This document shows, in pieces, positions 10,198-23,335 of a stretch of 64,000 nt of DNA. Positions within the stretch are counted from its first letter, which is position 1, and each line of letters begins with the position of its first letter. The DNA is from Microvelia longipes (lineage: Eukaryota > Arthropoda > Insecta > Hemiptera > Veliidae): NCBI GenBank assembly GCA_018340805.1, contig JACMZG010000008.1:21236760-21300759 (forward strand), read 5' to 3'. Position numbers and translations under genes: made by a program. The notes beneath the pieces are model-generated. The model was not told where the DNA came from. It ran no database searches and saw nothing but the letters and a program-made list of their open reading frames with translations.

Positions 10198-10296
10198 ACC
10201 AAAGAATTCCTAGTTTAGGCATTGGATAATTATACAATTCTGAGAACAGTAGGATGCGTAACTTTTTGTTTTAAGGTTGAGCTTTTTGAGACAGAA

Positions 10297-10327
10297 GTTA
10301 GCCTAACGCCAGAGACGTTAGGCTAAC
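10297..10327. repeat. Perfect 12-bp hairpin
   Basis: GTTAGCCTAACG (10297-10308) and its complement (10316-10327) flank a 7-base loop. No array or element flanks it. Confidence 0.8.
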
Positions 10328-11678
10328 TATTCATTCATAGGTCGAGTGCACCGAGACCGACGTTATAACAGTCTAGACGTTGGTCTTACTTTTTATTCTG
10401 TCGTTGATTGTACCGAGAATAATGTGATACCACCTAAAGGTTTAGCCACTAATTTCATTTTGAGTACGAATAAATCGAGTTCGAAGATTATTGGAACAGT
10501 TCTGAGGTACCCTTTACCCGATTTACCCTGCACCCAGGAAGCTTAAATATCCGTTTTTTAAGTTCTTAATAATTTTAATACGTTTTCTTTCATTTTAAAA
10601 ACAGTCCAAACACGTGCAAGTAAGTCATAATATACTGAATTATAACACATTCTAAATTACGCTTATTATGTATAAATTAAAAGACACTGTAAGTGAAGAT
10701 GAGTTCACTGATGTCTGTAAACTGGTTTCTATAAGACTGGTTTTCGATCTGAAATGAGATTTCAGTCTAATATTGAGACATTAATTACTTTATCTTTTAG
10801 AGATGACAAATTTAATTTGAATTTATGCGCATACTTGACATTTTTGGTCCATAGTGCGTCAGTATTTATTTACTACGCTCTGACATCATGGATTAACCTG
10901 GAGTTCACATCCAAACATATCCTCTCTGTTTGCAATTTATTTTGGTATTTTTCCTAAAAAAATGTAGGAGAAATTATTTTGCCGAATTATCAAAATTAGT
11001 CCTTGTACTCTCCAAGCATTGTTTTGTAAAAGTTTAATTTTTGTGTGCAAGGTTTATAGATGCAATAAATGTTTATTTTAAAACAAGCAAACTTGTTTAT
11101 TTGTTTGTAATGGTTATTTTGTAAACAATAATTTATTGTTGTCCTGATTCAATCTAATTAAAATTGCTAAAATGTTAACCATATTTTTGCTTATGCTGTA
11201 AGAGGTTTTCCAGTCATTAAAATGTAAGTGACCTGGTTTAATCCTGAATTTTTAACTCTTATGGCCTAAACCTAAGGAAGAATATAATAATAAATCATAG
11301 AAATGTTAATAAGAATAGTACAGTTTAAACAATTCTCTTCAATATATTAAGCAACAATAGAGGGAAAAAAATAAAGGCTGGAAAACCTCATAATAGGATA
11401 AAATCATATACATTTTAATTGTAATTTAATCATTAATAAAAGTTAATACCAATATCATAGCAACCTGAGCGCATAGAATACTTGGTAAAACATGCGCTTT
11501 AAAAAAAAAAAATATTGTTGTAGAATTGTTGTTTTTATTTCTTGTAGACACACTATATCAAATTATTATCCTTAACTTTTCAACTTTATCTAGAGAACCT
11601 TTAATTAATTTATATTATTTATTTAATTAATTTAAATAAAGCTGTGTTTTATTCATAACCTTATCCCGAGATTAGTGG
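10328..11678. other. AT-rich sequence, no gene seen
   Basis: Short open frames at 10.35-10.55 and 10.75-10.96 kb have no recognisable motifs. The word GAGGTACCCTTTACCCGATT near 10505 recalls the dispersed-repeat end seen at 3.3, 31.7 and 42.9 kb. Confidence 0.45.
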
Positions 11679-11693
11679 ATATATATATATATA

Positions 11694-11755
<62 letters not shown>
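11679..11755. repeat. (AT)n microsatellite
   Basis: About 75 bases of alternating AT with two phase slips. Confidence 0.95.
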
Positions 11756-11756
<1 letters not shown>

Positions 11757-14498
11757 CGGTGCTTTGTTTAGTTTATACGATTATTACTAGTTTGGGTGTG
11801 CCGTTCTGTACGTAATAAGTACGGTAATTTCGCAATGTCCAAAAAATGTGGAGAAGTTGGTAATAAGTAGATTCTTTCTTTATGGTTCACTAACTCTCTG
11901 GCCAAGATAGATGTATGTTTGACTCAACTATGGCATTATTTTCAAATTATATGTTTTCAATTATTGTGTCACAGATTAGTCGTGATTTTAAATTATTATT
12001 TACATTCTTAAAAGTAGTTCTTTGAAGTTGATACCTTTCGACATAAATAATATTTTGCTTATAAGTATAGGGAAATATTTTGGTGATTCTAAAAAAATTG
12101 TAGCCGAAATTAAACCTAGATTAACCGCTTTAAACATGTTTTGTTATTATTAGATTTATTTTGATTCTATTATTTTATAATTAGGTTTATTATTAATACA
12201 TTTTGCTTTATCTATATACGGAATATTAGATGATTTTTTATTTACTTTTTTATCAATTTATTAAAAAATTAAATGAATTGTTACTTATTGTTACTAATTA
12301 TTGCTTTTTAAATTTAAGATACATTTCCTGATATCTGCCTTTAGTATGGAGGTTTCATTTTTAATTTAATAATTCACTTTTAGCCAATTTTCGTAAAGAA
12401 TTCGCGAGAATTCGCTTAAAATGGTCGAAGCTTATGAGGTTGTTCGAATGGCGGACTGCCATTTTTATATTTTATAATTTAACTTTTGTAATAATAATTA
12501 ATTTATTAATTGTTACACGTAATATTTTAAAGTAAAAATGGTCTTATAAGCCAACAGAAATTATGATGTAAGAAATGTAGTTTATTTGTGCATGATATAA
12601 AACTTGTTAATAAAGTAAATGCATATTAATTATACAAAAAACATAAATTGATAACTGAAAATGACTGTTAAAAATTAAAGATAAAGGAAAATAATAAAAT
12701 GTAAGATGAGAAGAAATTTAGAAAATAAAGAAAGAAAAAAATACTATGAAAAGTTTATAAAAATAAACAAAATAAACTACTTAAAAGCAAACACAAAAAT
12801 ATAGAAAAAAATAAAAATAAATAAATACCCAAAGTTGTATAAGGTACAAATACTTGAGTTTTGTTTATGTAATTTTCCTTTGTAAAATATTTATGATTAC
12901 TGGAACTAACGGAAGAAAATTTAAATTAAGTGGAATGAAAATTTTGGTTACTTTTCAATAAACGATCTATACTTATCGATTTGTTTCCTATCCGCACTTT
13001 TTTTAGGAACACTTCGTAATAAAATTCACAAAAACTTTTATTGAGAGCTTACCTTAAGACTCATGATTGTCGACAGGAATGAGAACTAAGCTATAAAATG
13101 ACTACTTTGAACCTCCTCGTTAATGTATATATACTAACAAACAAAATGTATATTTATCCCCTTTAGTATAAACAAGTATAAGTATATTAGGGGGTAGTAA
13201 GTACCCCACTACTACATACTTACTCTACGGTATTTTAAGAAAGTTTGGTATATTTATATATGTCAATCAATACTTAATAGATTAGTGAGTAAAAAATAAA
13301 TTATATTTAATTAAATAAATTTAAAAATAGCTTAAAATGTTAATATATTAAAATTAAGCAAAATATCATAATTATTTGAAAAATATAATGAAATACTTTA
13401 TTTTTTACTTTTTACTGACTTAGTAGAATTTCTACTACTATCTCCCACTATTTCATTCAAAGTTTACTCCACAAATAAGTCGTTTCATTCATAATTTGCA
13501 CGAGGTTTAGAGGTCAATGAGAGAGATAGTAGGGCCGGATCAAGGTCCTAATCTGCTTTGTGGATTTGTAATCAATTTTTGAGGAGTTGTATCTCTGAGG
13601 CGTCAGTGCCATTATCTGTTGCGATATTTTTACAAATCAAGTAATAGGTATACTTTACATGCTTATTAGTTTTGCGTGATTGCTTTGATTGTACTTTTTC
13701 AATAAAGGTTTTTGCTTTTTTTCTTATTTATTTGAATTATTTTGTAATTCTTAAATTATATTCTCATTTTATATGTCTTTGTTTATTACATTTTTTTAAG
13801 TTACTATTAATTATAATATTTATTTTAAAAATAGTTAAGTACAGGATTCCTTTTTTATTTTCAGTTATATTAAATTTTATTTCATAAAAACAAAATTTGA
13901 ACAATTCAATACTGTCAGTTCGATATCCTTGGACCGATTTAGGTTTCTTTTAAACATACTCTATACCCAAATAACTATGTTATCGAAAAATTCTAAGACT
14001 TATGTAGATCTATAGCATTGAAGGGGTTTATTAAGATAAAATGTTGGTTCAAGTGTAGGACTAGTCAGGCCCATTTTTTTAAAATTTTCCGGTGGAAATA
14101 TTTTCAAGGCACTTAGGCTTAAAAATCAAAGAGGAGCGACAGAATCTTTAGCTAGTCAGAAGAAGAGGAAAATTAGTCAGACCCATAACGTATATGAAGT
14201 TTGTTTTAGCGACTTTTCAACAGAAGTTTTGGGCTCTTTGCCAAATAGTTTTTAGAAATAGCAACAGGGTAGCCAACCTTTAATGTAAAATAATCTATAT
14301 TCTTTACAATGATGTTTTATTCGATTTATTACTGCAATATATTTACATTTCCTTGTGTATACTGTTGATATACGAGATCGGAAAAGTAATGTATTCGCTC
14401 TAAATATTCGAGACCGAGATATTACCAGAATTATTCATTTCAAGTGTTATTGAGACCTCCTGAGTGAATTTTACGAAGCTAACTGCCGTAAATTTGTG

Positions 14499-14502
<4 letters not shown>
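11756..14502. other. AT-rich sequence, no gene seen
   Basis: About 2.7 kb with no open frame carrying a recognisable domain, no clear tandem array and no terminal repeats that I could pair. The 71-codon frame at 13.67-13.89 kb is Phe/Leu/Ile-rich, as expected from T-rich DNA. Confidence 0.5.

Positions 14503-14529
<27 letters not shown>
14503..14529. repeat. (TG)n microsatellite
   Basis: About 13 TG repeats, the only long TG run in the window. Confidence 0.95.
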
Positions 14530-14599
14530 TACAATCGTGGCTCCTAACCAGCTCATAGTAAAAAGCTTAAACTTGGAAAACAAATTACAATTTAGGTTA

Positions 14600-15893
14600 A
14601 GTACTTTCGAGAAAATTGTATACGGTTTATTAATTTATACTTGAGGTTACTTTATTACAAAGTTTCTCAATTGTCAAAATTTTACAAATAAATGAAAAGA
14701 ACAAAACAAGAAAACAAATAGATTATAAATTATTAAATAGACTGCATAAACATAGGCAGCATAACTTGAATAACAAACTTGATTAAAAAAACACAAAAAA
14801 GCATAACATTACATGAGAAACACTAAACATTTAAGGTGGGAATACTAAATTATCAGCTAAAAATTCGTTAACATTATAGTAGGCTTTCTCAAGCAACAAT
14901 GTTTTAATGCTTTTTTTGAAATTTTTGGGTGGAAGTTCAACTATTGAAGCTGGTAATTTATTAAAGCACCTTATTCCATTAAAATTTGGGGACTGATGTG
15001 ATTTGTTGAGCCTACAAGTGGGAATATTGATGTTAGCAATATGTCTAGTGCCATAATTGTGGTTCTTAATATAATTGAACTCCTCCTCATCATACTTTGC
15101 TTTAACGAACAACAACAATGAAAAATATAGGCTGAATGAAAAGTTAAAATTTATTTTCAATAAAATATTGTTTGCACTTAGAGTCATGTTTAGCATTATT
15201 CATGATACGAATAGCTTTTTCTTTGCAAAATAAAAATACTGTTGGCTACGGGGGCTGCTCCCCATTCTTTAATACAATACAGCATACGTGAATGAAAATG
15301 TTCATAGTAAGCAAGCTTCATGGTATCAATATCTAAAGTTAAACTAAGTTTTCGTAGCAGAAATAAAATAGATGAAAGTTTACTTCCTAACTCATTAACA
15401 TGAGCTTTTCAGTTAAGTGTACTATCAAGGGACACTCCAAGTATTATAATGGGTGAAATGTTTATATTATTATTATAATTAAATTTAAGAGTGTGAGTTA
15501 AAATCTGGTTTTTTGACTCATTTAAAGTTAACTTATTTACAATAAACCAGTCATTTGCTAGATTGGTAATATCATCTATTTTATTAACTATTCAAGATTC
15601 TTCCCACTAACTGCATATGTAGTATCATCCGCAAATCTTGGACTCAAGGCTCCATATTCAGGGAGATCATTAATGTAAATTAAGAACAGCAGGGGTCCAA
15701 GAACAGAGCCTTGAGGCACTCCGTGCTTAGAAAGCGCCGGAGCGCTTGTCTCTGTAATAAATATGGTGACCTGAGTCCTAGACTTGAGGTATGACTCGAT
15801 AAGAGCTAGCGGGGTTCCCCTTATACCATAATGATAAAGCTTTTGCAGTAAAATATCATGACTAACACAATCAAATGCTTTAGATTATGTTTA
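14600..15893 (-). pseudogene. Decayed, 5'-truncated non-LTR retrotransposon (reverse transcriptase 3' half)
   Basis: On the minus strand from 15893 the frame begins [16 protein letters not shown] (palm motif A, catalytic Asp present), then [20 protein letters not shown] (motif B) and FADDT (catalytic motif C). A later block reads IILGVSLDST and MLYCIKEWGAA, and after a frameshift KEKAIRIMN. The end (15196-14831) carries the C-terminal signature GTRHIANINIP and FNKLPASIV, closing with VFPP. Breaks include a TGA where the family usually has Trp in the LGVSLDSTLN block, an early stop after FADDT, and frameshifts. The 3' untranslated part has AATAAA near 14648. The motifs place it in the jockey/CR1 group; finer assignment is not possible by eye. 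Confidence 0.85.
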
Positions 15894-16251
15894 AACTCCA
15901 ATATGTAAGCAGACCGGTAACATTTTGGACAACTTGACTAGAAGTTTGATGTGTGGAAGATCTTATGTTAAACCAGCCTTGCTCTGAAGCTGGTCTTTTC
16001 AAAGTGTAAAAACTTTTACCTTCTGTATAAAACAAGTTATAAAACAAAAATAGATAGAAAAACAACAAAGTAATTTTTATGGAATTTTCAATATTTTAAG
16101 TTTGAAGAGGAATATTCTTATGTTCTTTTATAAATATTATTAGGGCTAAAGGCTCCACTCCCCCTTCTCTTAGCACTGTCTTATTAGTGACACGAACAGT
16201 AAATCAGAGACTTAATATATTTTATGTAAAGGAAAGAAGCAATTTGACATT
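15894..16251. other. AT-rich flank of the LINE, no gene seen
   Basis: The LINE homology stops abruptly at about 15893. The adjoining minus-strand frame of about 60 codons shows no reverse-transcriptase motif and is probably unrelated flank. Confidence 0.5.
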
Positions 16252-16545
16252 TGACGTACCACCACGTCAATGAGGTCCAGTACTCCTTAATGCATCATAA
16301 TATTTGACGTACCACCACGTCAATTAGGTCCAGTACTCCTTAATGCATCATAACATTGAGTACCACCACGTCAATGAGGTCTACTCCTTAATGCATCATA
16401 ACATTTGACGTACCACCACGTCAATTAGGTCCAGTTCTCCTTAATGCATTATAACATTTGACGTACCACTACGTTAATTAGGTCTAGTACTACTTAATGC
16501 ATATATTATAACAATTGACATACCACCACGTTAAATGTTATCTTG
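16252..16545. repeat. 53-bp minisatellite with TGACGT/ACGTCA palindromes
   Basis: Six copies begin near 16252, 16305, 16357, 16406, 16459 and 16516. The unit contains TGACGTACCACCACGTCA, an inverted pair of six-base words with a 6-base spacer, then AATGAGGTCCAGTACTCC and TTAATGCATCATAACAT. TGACGT is the half-site of CRE/bZIP factors, but there is no evidence of regulatory use. The last copies are degraded. Confidence 0.9.
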
Positions 16546-17798
16546 ATGAATAATAGTGACATAAAGTTTGAGAAGCTCTAGAGAATCCTATAATCATAAT
16601 TTATCATTTATTTGTATGTTAGTAGACTTGTTTAAGCGATAAATAACTGAAGGGAAATTTTTTTTTCAGGTCCGTACTATAAACCCAATCAAGTTGTCTA
16701 TTACTTTATTTTAAAAATGCTGTGTAAAAATAATTACGAAGTATTTGATAGTACTGTTTAAACAGTTCTTAATTTTGGATATTATCATTTATGAGAAATT
16801 GAATAAAATTCATTGGTTTTACAAAAAATCAACTCAAATAATAATAAAAAAAAACTAATATTGCTGTAAATTTGTTACATTTAATTTATATAGCTACTTT
16901 TAAATTCGAATTAAATTAATTTATTACATAATTCCGATACCAGTTTACAGGGTATTGGGGATGATTTACACATCCTAGGGTCGGTTTTAAGGTGCAAGTT
17001 TTTGTGCTGTTAAAATCGGGTTAATATTGATATAATGAGTTGAGGATATTGGGTAAAGTCAGTGGCGAGATGAGAGGCGAAGCCGTAATTACATCAGAGG
17101 CCAGAGGTGTTAGAACTCACCTCTGCAAAGCCAATTTCTTAAACTTCTTTTTTTTCAAGTCGACCCCATCAATTTTATTTTATATTTAAAAGAAATACGT
17201 GATAGTTGAATGTAGTCTGATCCGCATTTTTTTAAAGAAATAAATACATAGTTGTTTTAAAGCTTTTTTACGCTTATATAAATAATCGACTAAATACATT
17301 AAATTGCTATATGTATAAAACGACTTATATACTTTGTATTATACATATAGAATAATTTACTTGAACTATTAGTCGTTCAATGCAAGTATTTCTAGTTTTT
17401 GGAATATTTATCTGAATATTACGTTTAAAGTTAATAATACTGGTCATTTAAAGGATACTCAATGCGATTATAAAATTCTATTTAATTCATTGGATATTAG
17501 TTTTGGATGTCAAACTCCATTTTTGAAATGAATTGTATGATATTTAAGAGTCATATAGATTAAGTGCGGTTAAATGATTCTATTAGATTCATGTTCCCTG
17601 ACAAGATCAACCAACCTAGATGACAAAATCTCAAAGAGGGCAAATTTTATTACTACAACATTTTTCTATGCGTGCCTTAAGGATACAAAAAAGTCGTCCT
17701 ATTCTGTTGTGTTCAAAGCGTTGACGCCAAGCTGTTTCTTTTTTGTTATATTATTATAATTTTTAATGGTACTGTCCATAAGCCAAATACATTTTTTC
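16546..17798. other. AT-rich sequence, no gene seen
   Basis: Contains a small hairpin around 17103-17126 (CAGAGGTG / CACCTCTG). No coding frame is supported. Confidence 0.45.
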
Positions 17799-18005
17799 TC
17801 CTTACCTACTATCATAAGTTTAATGAAAAGTATTGCGTTCGACCTGAAAATCCGAAAGAAAGGTTCCATCATAAGTATTTGTTTCAGGCACTTTATTATG
17901 TTTTGAGTGGGTTTCACCACGCTGTCTGTCTGTGTTCCGCATAACACCCACTATGTTTATTGTTTATGCTATAAGGTTGAAACTTAGCACAAAAAAAGAC
18001 TTTGA
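17799..18005 (+). repeat. Dispersed repeat W, copy 2
   Basis: Aligns by eye with copies at 9.1, 27.3 and 31.2 kb: CTCCTTACCTACTATC, GAAAAGTATTGCGTTCGACC, GAAAATCCGAAAGAAAGG, GTTTCAGGCACTTTATTATG, GAGTGGGTTTCACCACGCTG and TCTGTCTGTGTTCCGCATAA. This is the most complete copy at its 3' side. Confidence 0.7.
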
Positions 18006-18869
18006 TCAAGTTGTGCTGCCCATAGAAGATAATGTTTTTCAGGCTACAAAAACTTATTTTGATCATCAAATGTCAACAAAAATTGAAACATTTCTTTTAA
18101 AAGCAGGGAATTGATTGAATAAAATGAAAATTAAGACGAATCTACACCTATAGGTGGGAAATCGTTCCAAAAAATTGCATGTTGATATTTGTTGCCATTT
18201 TTGAAAATATTGACAAATAAATTGTATAGGCCACTTGAGGATTTTTTAGGTATAATAACGATTATTACAAGTTATTTATCCCTTACAATCACCTTGCAAA
18301 ATTAATAAGTTATATAGGATTAGTGAAAACAAGTTATTTCTTAATGTAGGTTAATATTTATTTTTTTACATTTATGTAACTGAAATCTCAACCTGGAACA
18401 ATAACATCATTTGTCAACATAATAGATCAGGAACATGATATGAACCAAATATATTGGGGTAGCTGCAATCCTTTGAAGTGACTTATTTATTTGCCAATCT
18501 TGATATTTTTGTTGAAATGAGTAAGTGGCTTTTAGGAGTTGGCTCGTGCAAACGCAGATAGATGACTGACTAGTATCTACAGGGATACAAATGTATAAAA
18601 ATGTATTTGGTTTTTAAAATTAATTTAACTTAATTCAATTAATTTTTCACAGCTAAAATTTGTTCAAATCCTGACTGGGACAATGTTTGTATACTTTAGT
18701 GTCGTGTACTGTATCTTTCGTATTGATTTATACATCGTAGTCTTCCGGAAATAGCTGTAAAGGCCGGGTTTCGAAACCCGCTCATGTGTTCAGGAAAAAT
18801 GTGTTTTCCTAAGGTAAAATTAAAAAGTTTAATTTTGGATCATTTTTCGAAACTATGTCATATCCTAGA
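18006..18869. other. AT-rich sequence, no gene seen
   Basis: A self-complementary word GGGTTTCGAAACCC lies near 18767. Nothing else is recognisable. Confidence 0.45.
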
Positions 18870-19385
18870 CGTTTTGATACCATTATCGCTGAATTCCGGT
18901 TATTTTTCCTAGACGTCTATTTTTTCCATACAATGTACTAAAAGTGATTAATTTGTGGTGTATCACTAAACTTATTTTTAATTATAAAAACTATGGGTTT
19001 ATAGTACTTCTTATGTATGCCAAAAGATAGCTCGTGGACAAATTACCGGTATACAATTGTATTGGAATCAAATTGAGTTTGAAATAAATAATATAAAGGT
19101 GTGCTCCAATTTAACGTTTTAAAGTTATCGCAGAATACCATATTTTGATTATTAGATTACCATATATTCCAGACGATAACTAAATAAAAAATTGACACAA
19201 TATAATTGTGCGAGAGACACCTAGGAAATGTAACAAGCAAAATGCAATGCTACATCTGGGAACTGTTCCATCATTCGATATTCGTCATCATTGATGGCTC
19301 GATATAATGTCATGTCCCACTCTGTTTCGTTACGTCTTACTCACCAGGGCGCCGACAGAGCCTGAACTCCCTCTGACCTTCAATT
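18870..19385 (+). repeat. Dispersed repeat Z, copy 1
   Basis: Shares a long collinear match with 22.75-23.33 kb, including GCTGAATTCCGGTTA, GCCAAAAGATAGCTC and an almost identical 3' block (TGTGCGAGAGACACCTAGG, CAATGCTACATCTGGGAAC, CAGAGCCTGAACTC). The 3' block differs by an indel of about 25 bases. A short extra piece of the same family (GCAAAACATGAATAGTTGAC) follows at about 19470-19500. Confidence 0.8.
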
Positions 19386-20167
19386 AATTCCGAAGAATAT
19401 AATGTGAAGTATTTACCAGAGACGAGCGGTGCTCTCTTACCGCCATTATCATTTGATACTACCGAGATTTGCAAAACATGAATAGTTGACACAATATAAT
19501 ATCATATTTTGGTAATTAGATTACCAGACGATAACCAAATAAAAAATTGGTTATTTAAACTTCCAGTGGTCAATTTAATTGCGGTAGATTAATTTAATTG
19601 TGGCGGATACCAATTAATCGCTAAGCTCACCACAAAGCTGAGTTAACCAGAGAGATGTATTTGAAATGCACCATTCTGTATATTATAATTTTAATGTGGA
19701 GGGTTAAGTGAGTTATTTTTCTGCTATTAGCCACTCGAATGAAGCTGCGCCAGATATGATATGCGGTCTCCCTTCTAATTTTCATATCTTATAAGTAATT
19801 CTTTGTAAGACCAATGTATCTCATTTATTCTAATTTACAAATTTAGTTGTGCCTTAATAATGTTAACATAGTTTTAAAAAGATTCAACAAAAGTTCTACG
19901 AACTCTCCAAAGTCAGGATTTACGATGTAATCTACTAAAGACGCGAGTTGATGTGCGCTACTTGCTGGTATAGTATGTGCCACGAAGGTCAAGGCTAGTA
20001 GGTGAGGTATACTACTCTAGTAGACTACACAGACATTCACCTCCTTACCTACTCTCACTTTTAACATCCCCAGTTTAATAATGAACGATTTCTTTGATTT
20101 ACACCTCGTTTCAAATGATATAATAAGCTAATATTCCTAATTTTTAGCGGGAAATGACGGTTGTATT

Positions 20168-20168
<1 letters not shown>
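19386..20168. other. Repeat fragment plus sequence without features
   Basis: Apart from the repeat Z fragment near 19470-19560 no gene or array is visible. Confidence 0.45.
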
Positions 20169-20233
<65 letters not shown>

Positions 20234-20242
20234 TATATATAA
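20169..20242. repeat. (AT)n microsatellite
   Basis: About 74 bases of alternating TA with one slip. Reads as poly-Ile/Tyr in any frame. Confidence 0.95.
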
Positions 20243-21168
20243 TCTTTAAGACGTATATGTTTGGAATCAGCCAAACCAAATCATTTCTCCCTCTGCCTGT
20301 TATCCAAACAGCCTTACAATTGCGATTTTCTGATGAAAATTTGCTAGAAATGAAAAATAACTTCTATAACTTTTGAATGCATACTAAGGATCAGCGAGAT
20401 TATTTCAGGATTTCAATTTTGACGGTTCTACTGAGTATATAAAGCTGGAATATTCGGGGTTATCTCAAAATCACACCCTTTTTAAACTTTTCTGCCCCTG
20501 TCTTCGCATTGTCTTAAAATTAACATTTATCATGTATAAAAGTTCTAGTAAAAATAGCTCATTCGAAAAAAAAGTATATAGAACAATGTTTTATACTTTT
20601 AAATTTAGGCAAAACTAAACATTTTGTAAATAGTTATTCGCAATACTCTCTCTTCTGTAATCCTTTATTTGAATCTTATTTTCTTACTTTTGAACTTAAC
20701 GAAGTCGTTTAAACTTTGAAAAAACTTAATTTGTATTCTTTGAGTCGAAGTTTTTTTTGAAGTTCCATTTATGGATGTAAGTAGTTTGCTAAGTCCCTCC
20801 AACCAAGAAGTTTAGATTAAAGATAAAAGGCTTTACATTTTCGACAACCTTAAGTAATCTGTTCCAATATGTGTAGTAACTTTTTTAATTATTAAGTTTA
20901 CCAAACTTAGCTTGTATCTAACTTTAAACTTAAGATTAGTTATTTTAACACTAAAATAATTATTTTTGTTACTTATTGCACTTACATTCAGCACTGATAC
21001 AGCAGAATGTGTTTAATAGTCTTTACCATATTAATATTAGTGTTAATTCTGATTATTATTTATTTAATTTGAATCATTATTATTTATAAGCTAAGGAAAA
21101 TAAGGTAATGAGGTTAGATTTTGGAAGGGAAGGAGGAAGTTAATTTATAAAAAGGAAGGTTTATAATA
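20243..21168. other. AT-rich sequence, no gene seen
   Basis: No motif-bearing frame, array or paired terminal repeats recognised. Confidence 0.5.
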
Positions 21169-21176
21169 TAATATAT

Positions 21177-21246
<70 letters not shown>
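21169..21246. repeat. (AT)n microsatellite
   Basis: Alternating AT with one phase slip. Confidence 0.95.
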
Positions 21247-21247
<1 letters not shown>

Positions 21248-21493
21248 CATACATGCATAGATGTATATAAATAGGCGTTTCTACTGCATATACCTAACGC
21301 ATTCTCATATGAAACTTACGGAAATCCTCATATAATGTAAAAAAAACTTATTGTTTATATGGCTAATGAATTGTGTTTGACGTCATTAACTCAATTGTCA
21401 GACTAAGTAAAAGTAAAATTCATAAATCTTCAAAAATTGTTTTATTAATGGTGAAATTGAGTACGCTCATTCATTTATGCTTACAAATGAACT

Positions 21494-21568
21494 ATATATT
21501 ATATATGTGATAATAAATAATATATATATAATATATATATATATTAATATATATTATATGTGTGTGTG
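21494..21568. repeat. Imperfect (AT)n microsatellite with TG end
   Basis: Several short AT runs joined by AATAAT-type slips and ending in TGTGTGTG. Confidence 0.85.
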
Positions 21569-22073
21569 GACACCAAACATTTGTCAAATGTTGTGTGTCT
21601 AAAGGATGTACGTATACTTTTATTGTACATCTCCTCTACATTTTTAGTCCATCCGCTTTACCAAATTTAATGTCACACAATGATACAAGAATCAAGTGAG
21701 AAAGAATTTAGGGTTAATGAATAAACATTACAGTTTGAACTTTTAAATAAAATAAATAAATTCTTCTTTTATAAGCTCTATTGTAGTAATAAATCTAAGT
21801 AAATAGTATTGTAAGAGCTATTTTACATTCTATGTCCAGGTTAACAACAAGTCAGGACGGAATCCTTTAACCCTGGAACAGCGGCACTGGGTGAGTTATA
21901 TTTTTTTACTGACATAAGAGTTTAGTCAAAGAATTCCAAAAGATGGCCTTGCAACAATTAATTCCCTCAAATACTTCTAGGTAAGCATACAAAGAAGTTA
22001 TTAAAGTAGTTAAATGGGTGATCTACCATAATAGTTTGTTGTCTGGTTGACTTTGATGCATAGACAATTCTGT
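21569..22073. other. Sequence without recognised features
   Basis: A near-palindrome around 21582-21598 (AACATTTGTCAAATGTT) is the only structure noticed. Confidence 0.45.
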
Positions 22074-22153
22074 ATATATATTAAGATGCATAAGACAATT
22101 CTGTATATATATATATTATATATATTAATATATATATATATATATAATATTAT

Positions 22154-22184
<31 letters not shown>
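22074..22184. repeat. (AT)n microsatellite with a small duplicated flank
   Basis: The word AGACAATTCTGTATATATA occurs twice (22062 and 22093), so the array edge was duplicated together with GATGCATA. Confidence 0.9.
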
Positions 22185-22452
22185 GAAGAGTTTAATCCCC
22201 TAAACCAGAAGGATCTTTTTCCCCTCTCATTTAGAATCGCCTCTATTTGATGGTAGGGAACAACAGAAACACCCCCTACCATCAAGTCCAGTGGTAATTG
22301 TTATAAATTCTTTTCATAAGTTTAATTAGTAAAGGGTCATGAAGTCTAGACGCCCGCTTGGAACAGGTCTTTTATTATGCAATACATAAATGTGTATAAT
22401 AAACCCTATTTCACTACTCAAATTGGTTCTGCTTAATGCCTTATCTACATAT

Positions 22453-22457
22453 TATAT

Positions 22458-22505
<48 letters not shown>
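22453..22505. repeat. (AT)n microsatellite
   Basis: About 50 bases of alternating AT with one slip. Confidence 0.95.
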
Positions 22506-22506
<1 letters not shown>

Positions 22507-22650
22507 TTTTCTTTTCCGAACAACCATTACAGGGTGGTTCATTTTAATAGATTACCCTAATTACTTAGTTCCGTACGGAGCTAGAGCGATCTACCACTAC
22601 TAATTCGTCCTCTGGGACTTTAAATACCTAATTATATTTTTTTTAATTAA

Positions 22651-23335
22651 CAGGCATGTTTAATAATCTGATTACCGAAATCTGTTTTTTCGGAAACTTT
22701 AAAATGTTAAATTGGAGCATACATTATATGGATCATTAATGTAACTGTGTATCCTGCTCATTTGAATCCAATATTGCTGAATTCCGGTTAATTTTCAGAG
22801 ACTTTAATTTTTCCTGTAAACTGTACTAATTACTAACTGTACTAATACTGTAATTATTCTGGTGTACTAGCAAGCTTATTTTAATTTTAAATTGGTAATA
22901 GTTCTTTTGAATGCCAAACGATAGCTCAAGAAAATATTTCCGGAATTTAATTGTACTGGTATCAAAATTGTTTGAGATATGAAACAGTGTCTAAAATAAA
23001 TAATATCAAGGTACAATTCATGATAGACAATTTAAGAAAATGGTAATAAAAAACAAATTTCGGAAATCAGATTATGATACATGCCAGACGAACGATTTGC
23101 AATCAAATACTTAGGTATCTCATTTGATACTGCCATGTTTTGCAAAACATGAATAGTTGACACATTATAGTTGTGCGAGAGACACCTAGGAAATGTAACA
23201 AGCAAAATGCAATGCTACATCTGGGAACTGTTCCATCATTCGAAATGTATCATGTCCCACTCTGTTTGTTACGTCTAATTTATCAGGGTAGGGTGCCCAC
23301 AGAGCCTGAACTCACTCTGATCTTCAATTAAAATT
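22651..23335 (+). repeat. Dispersed repeat Z, copy 2, containing a TIR-bounded core
   Basis: The part 22653-23085 has inverted ends: GGCATGTTTAATAATCTGAT then TACCGAAAT on the left, and, reverse-complemented on the right, GGCATGTATCATAATCTGAT then TTCCGAAAT. That gives arms of about 30 bp and a core of about 433 bp, consistent with a non-autonomous DNA element. The homology with copy 1 continues outside the right arm to 23335, so either the TIR element sits in a larger repeat or the true unit is longer. Confidence 0.65.

Noticed and set aside
9827..10237. Two long minus-strand frames (136 and 109 codons)
   Set aside because: Both are translations of the 20-bp minisatellite in different phases, with a strict 20-residue period and no other sequence features.
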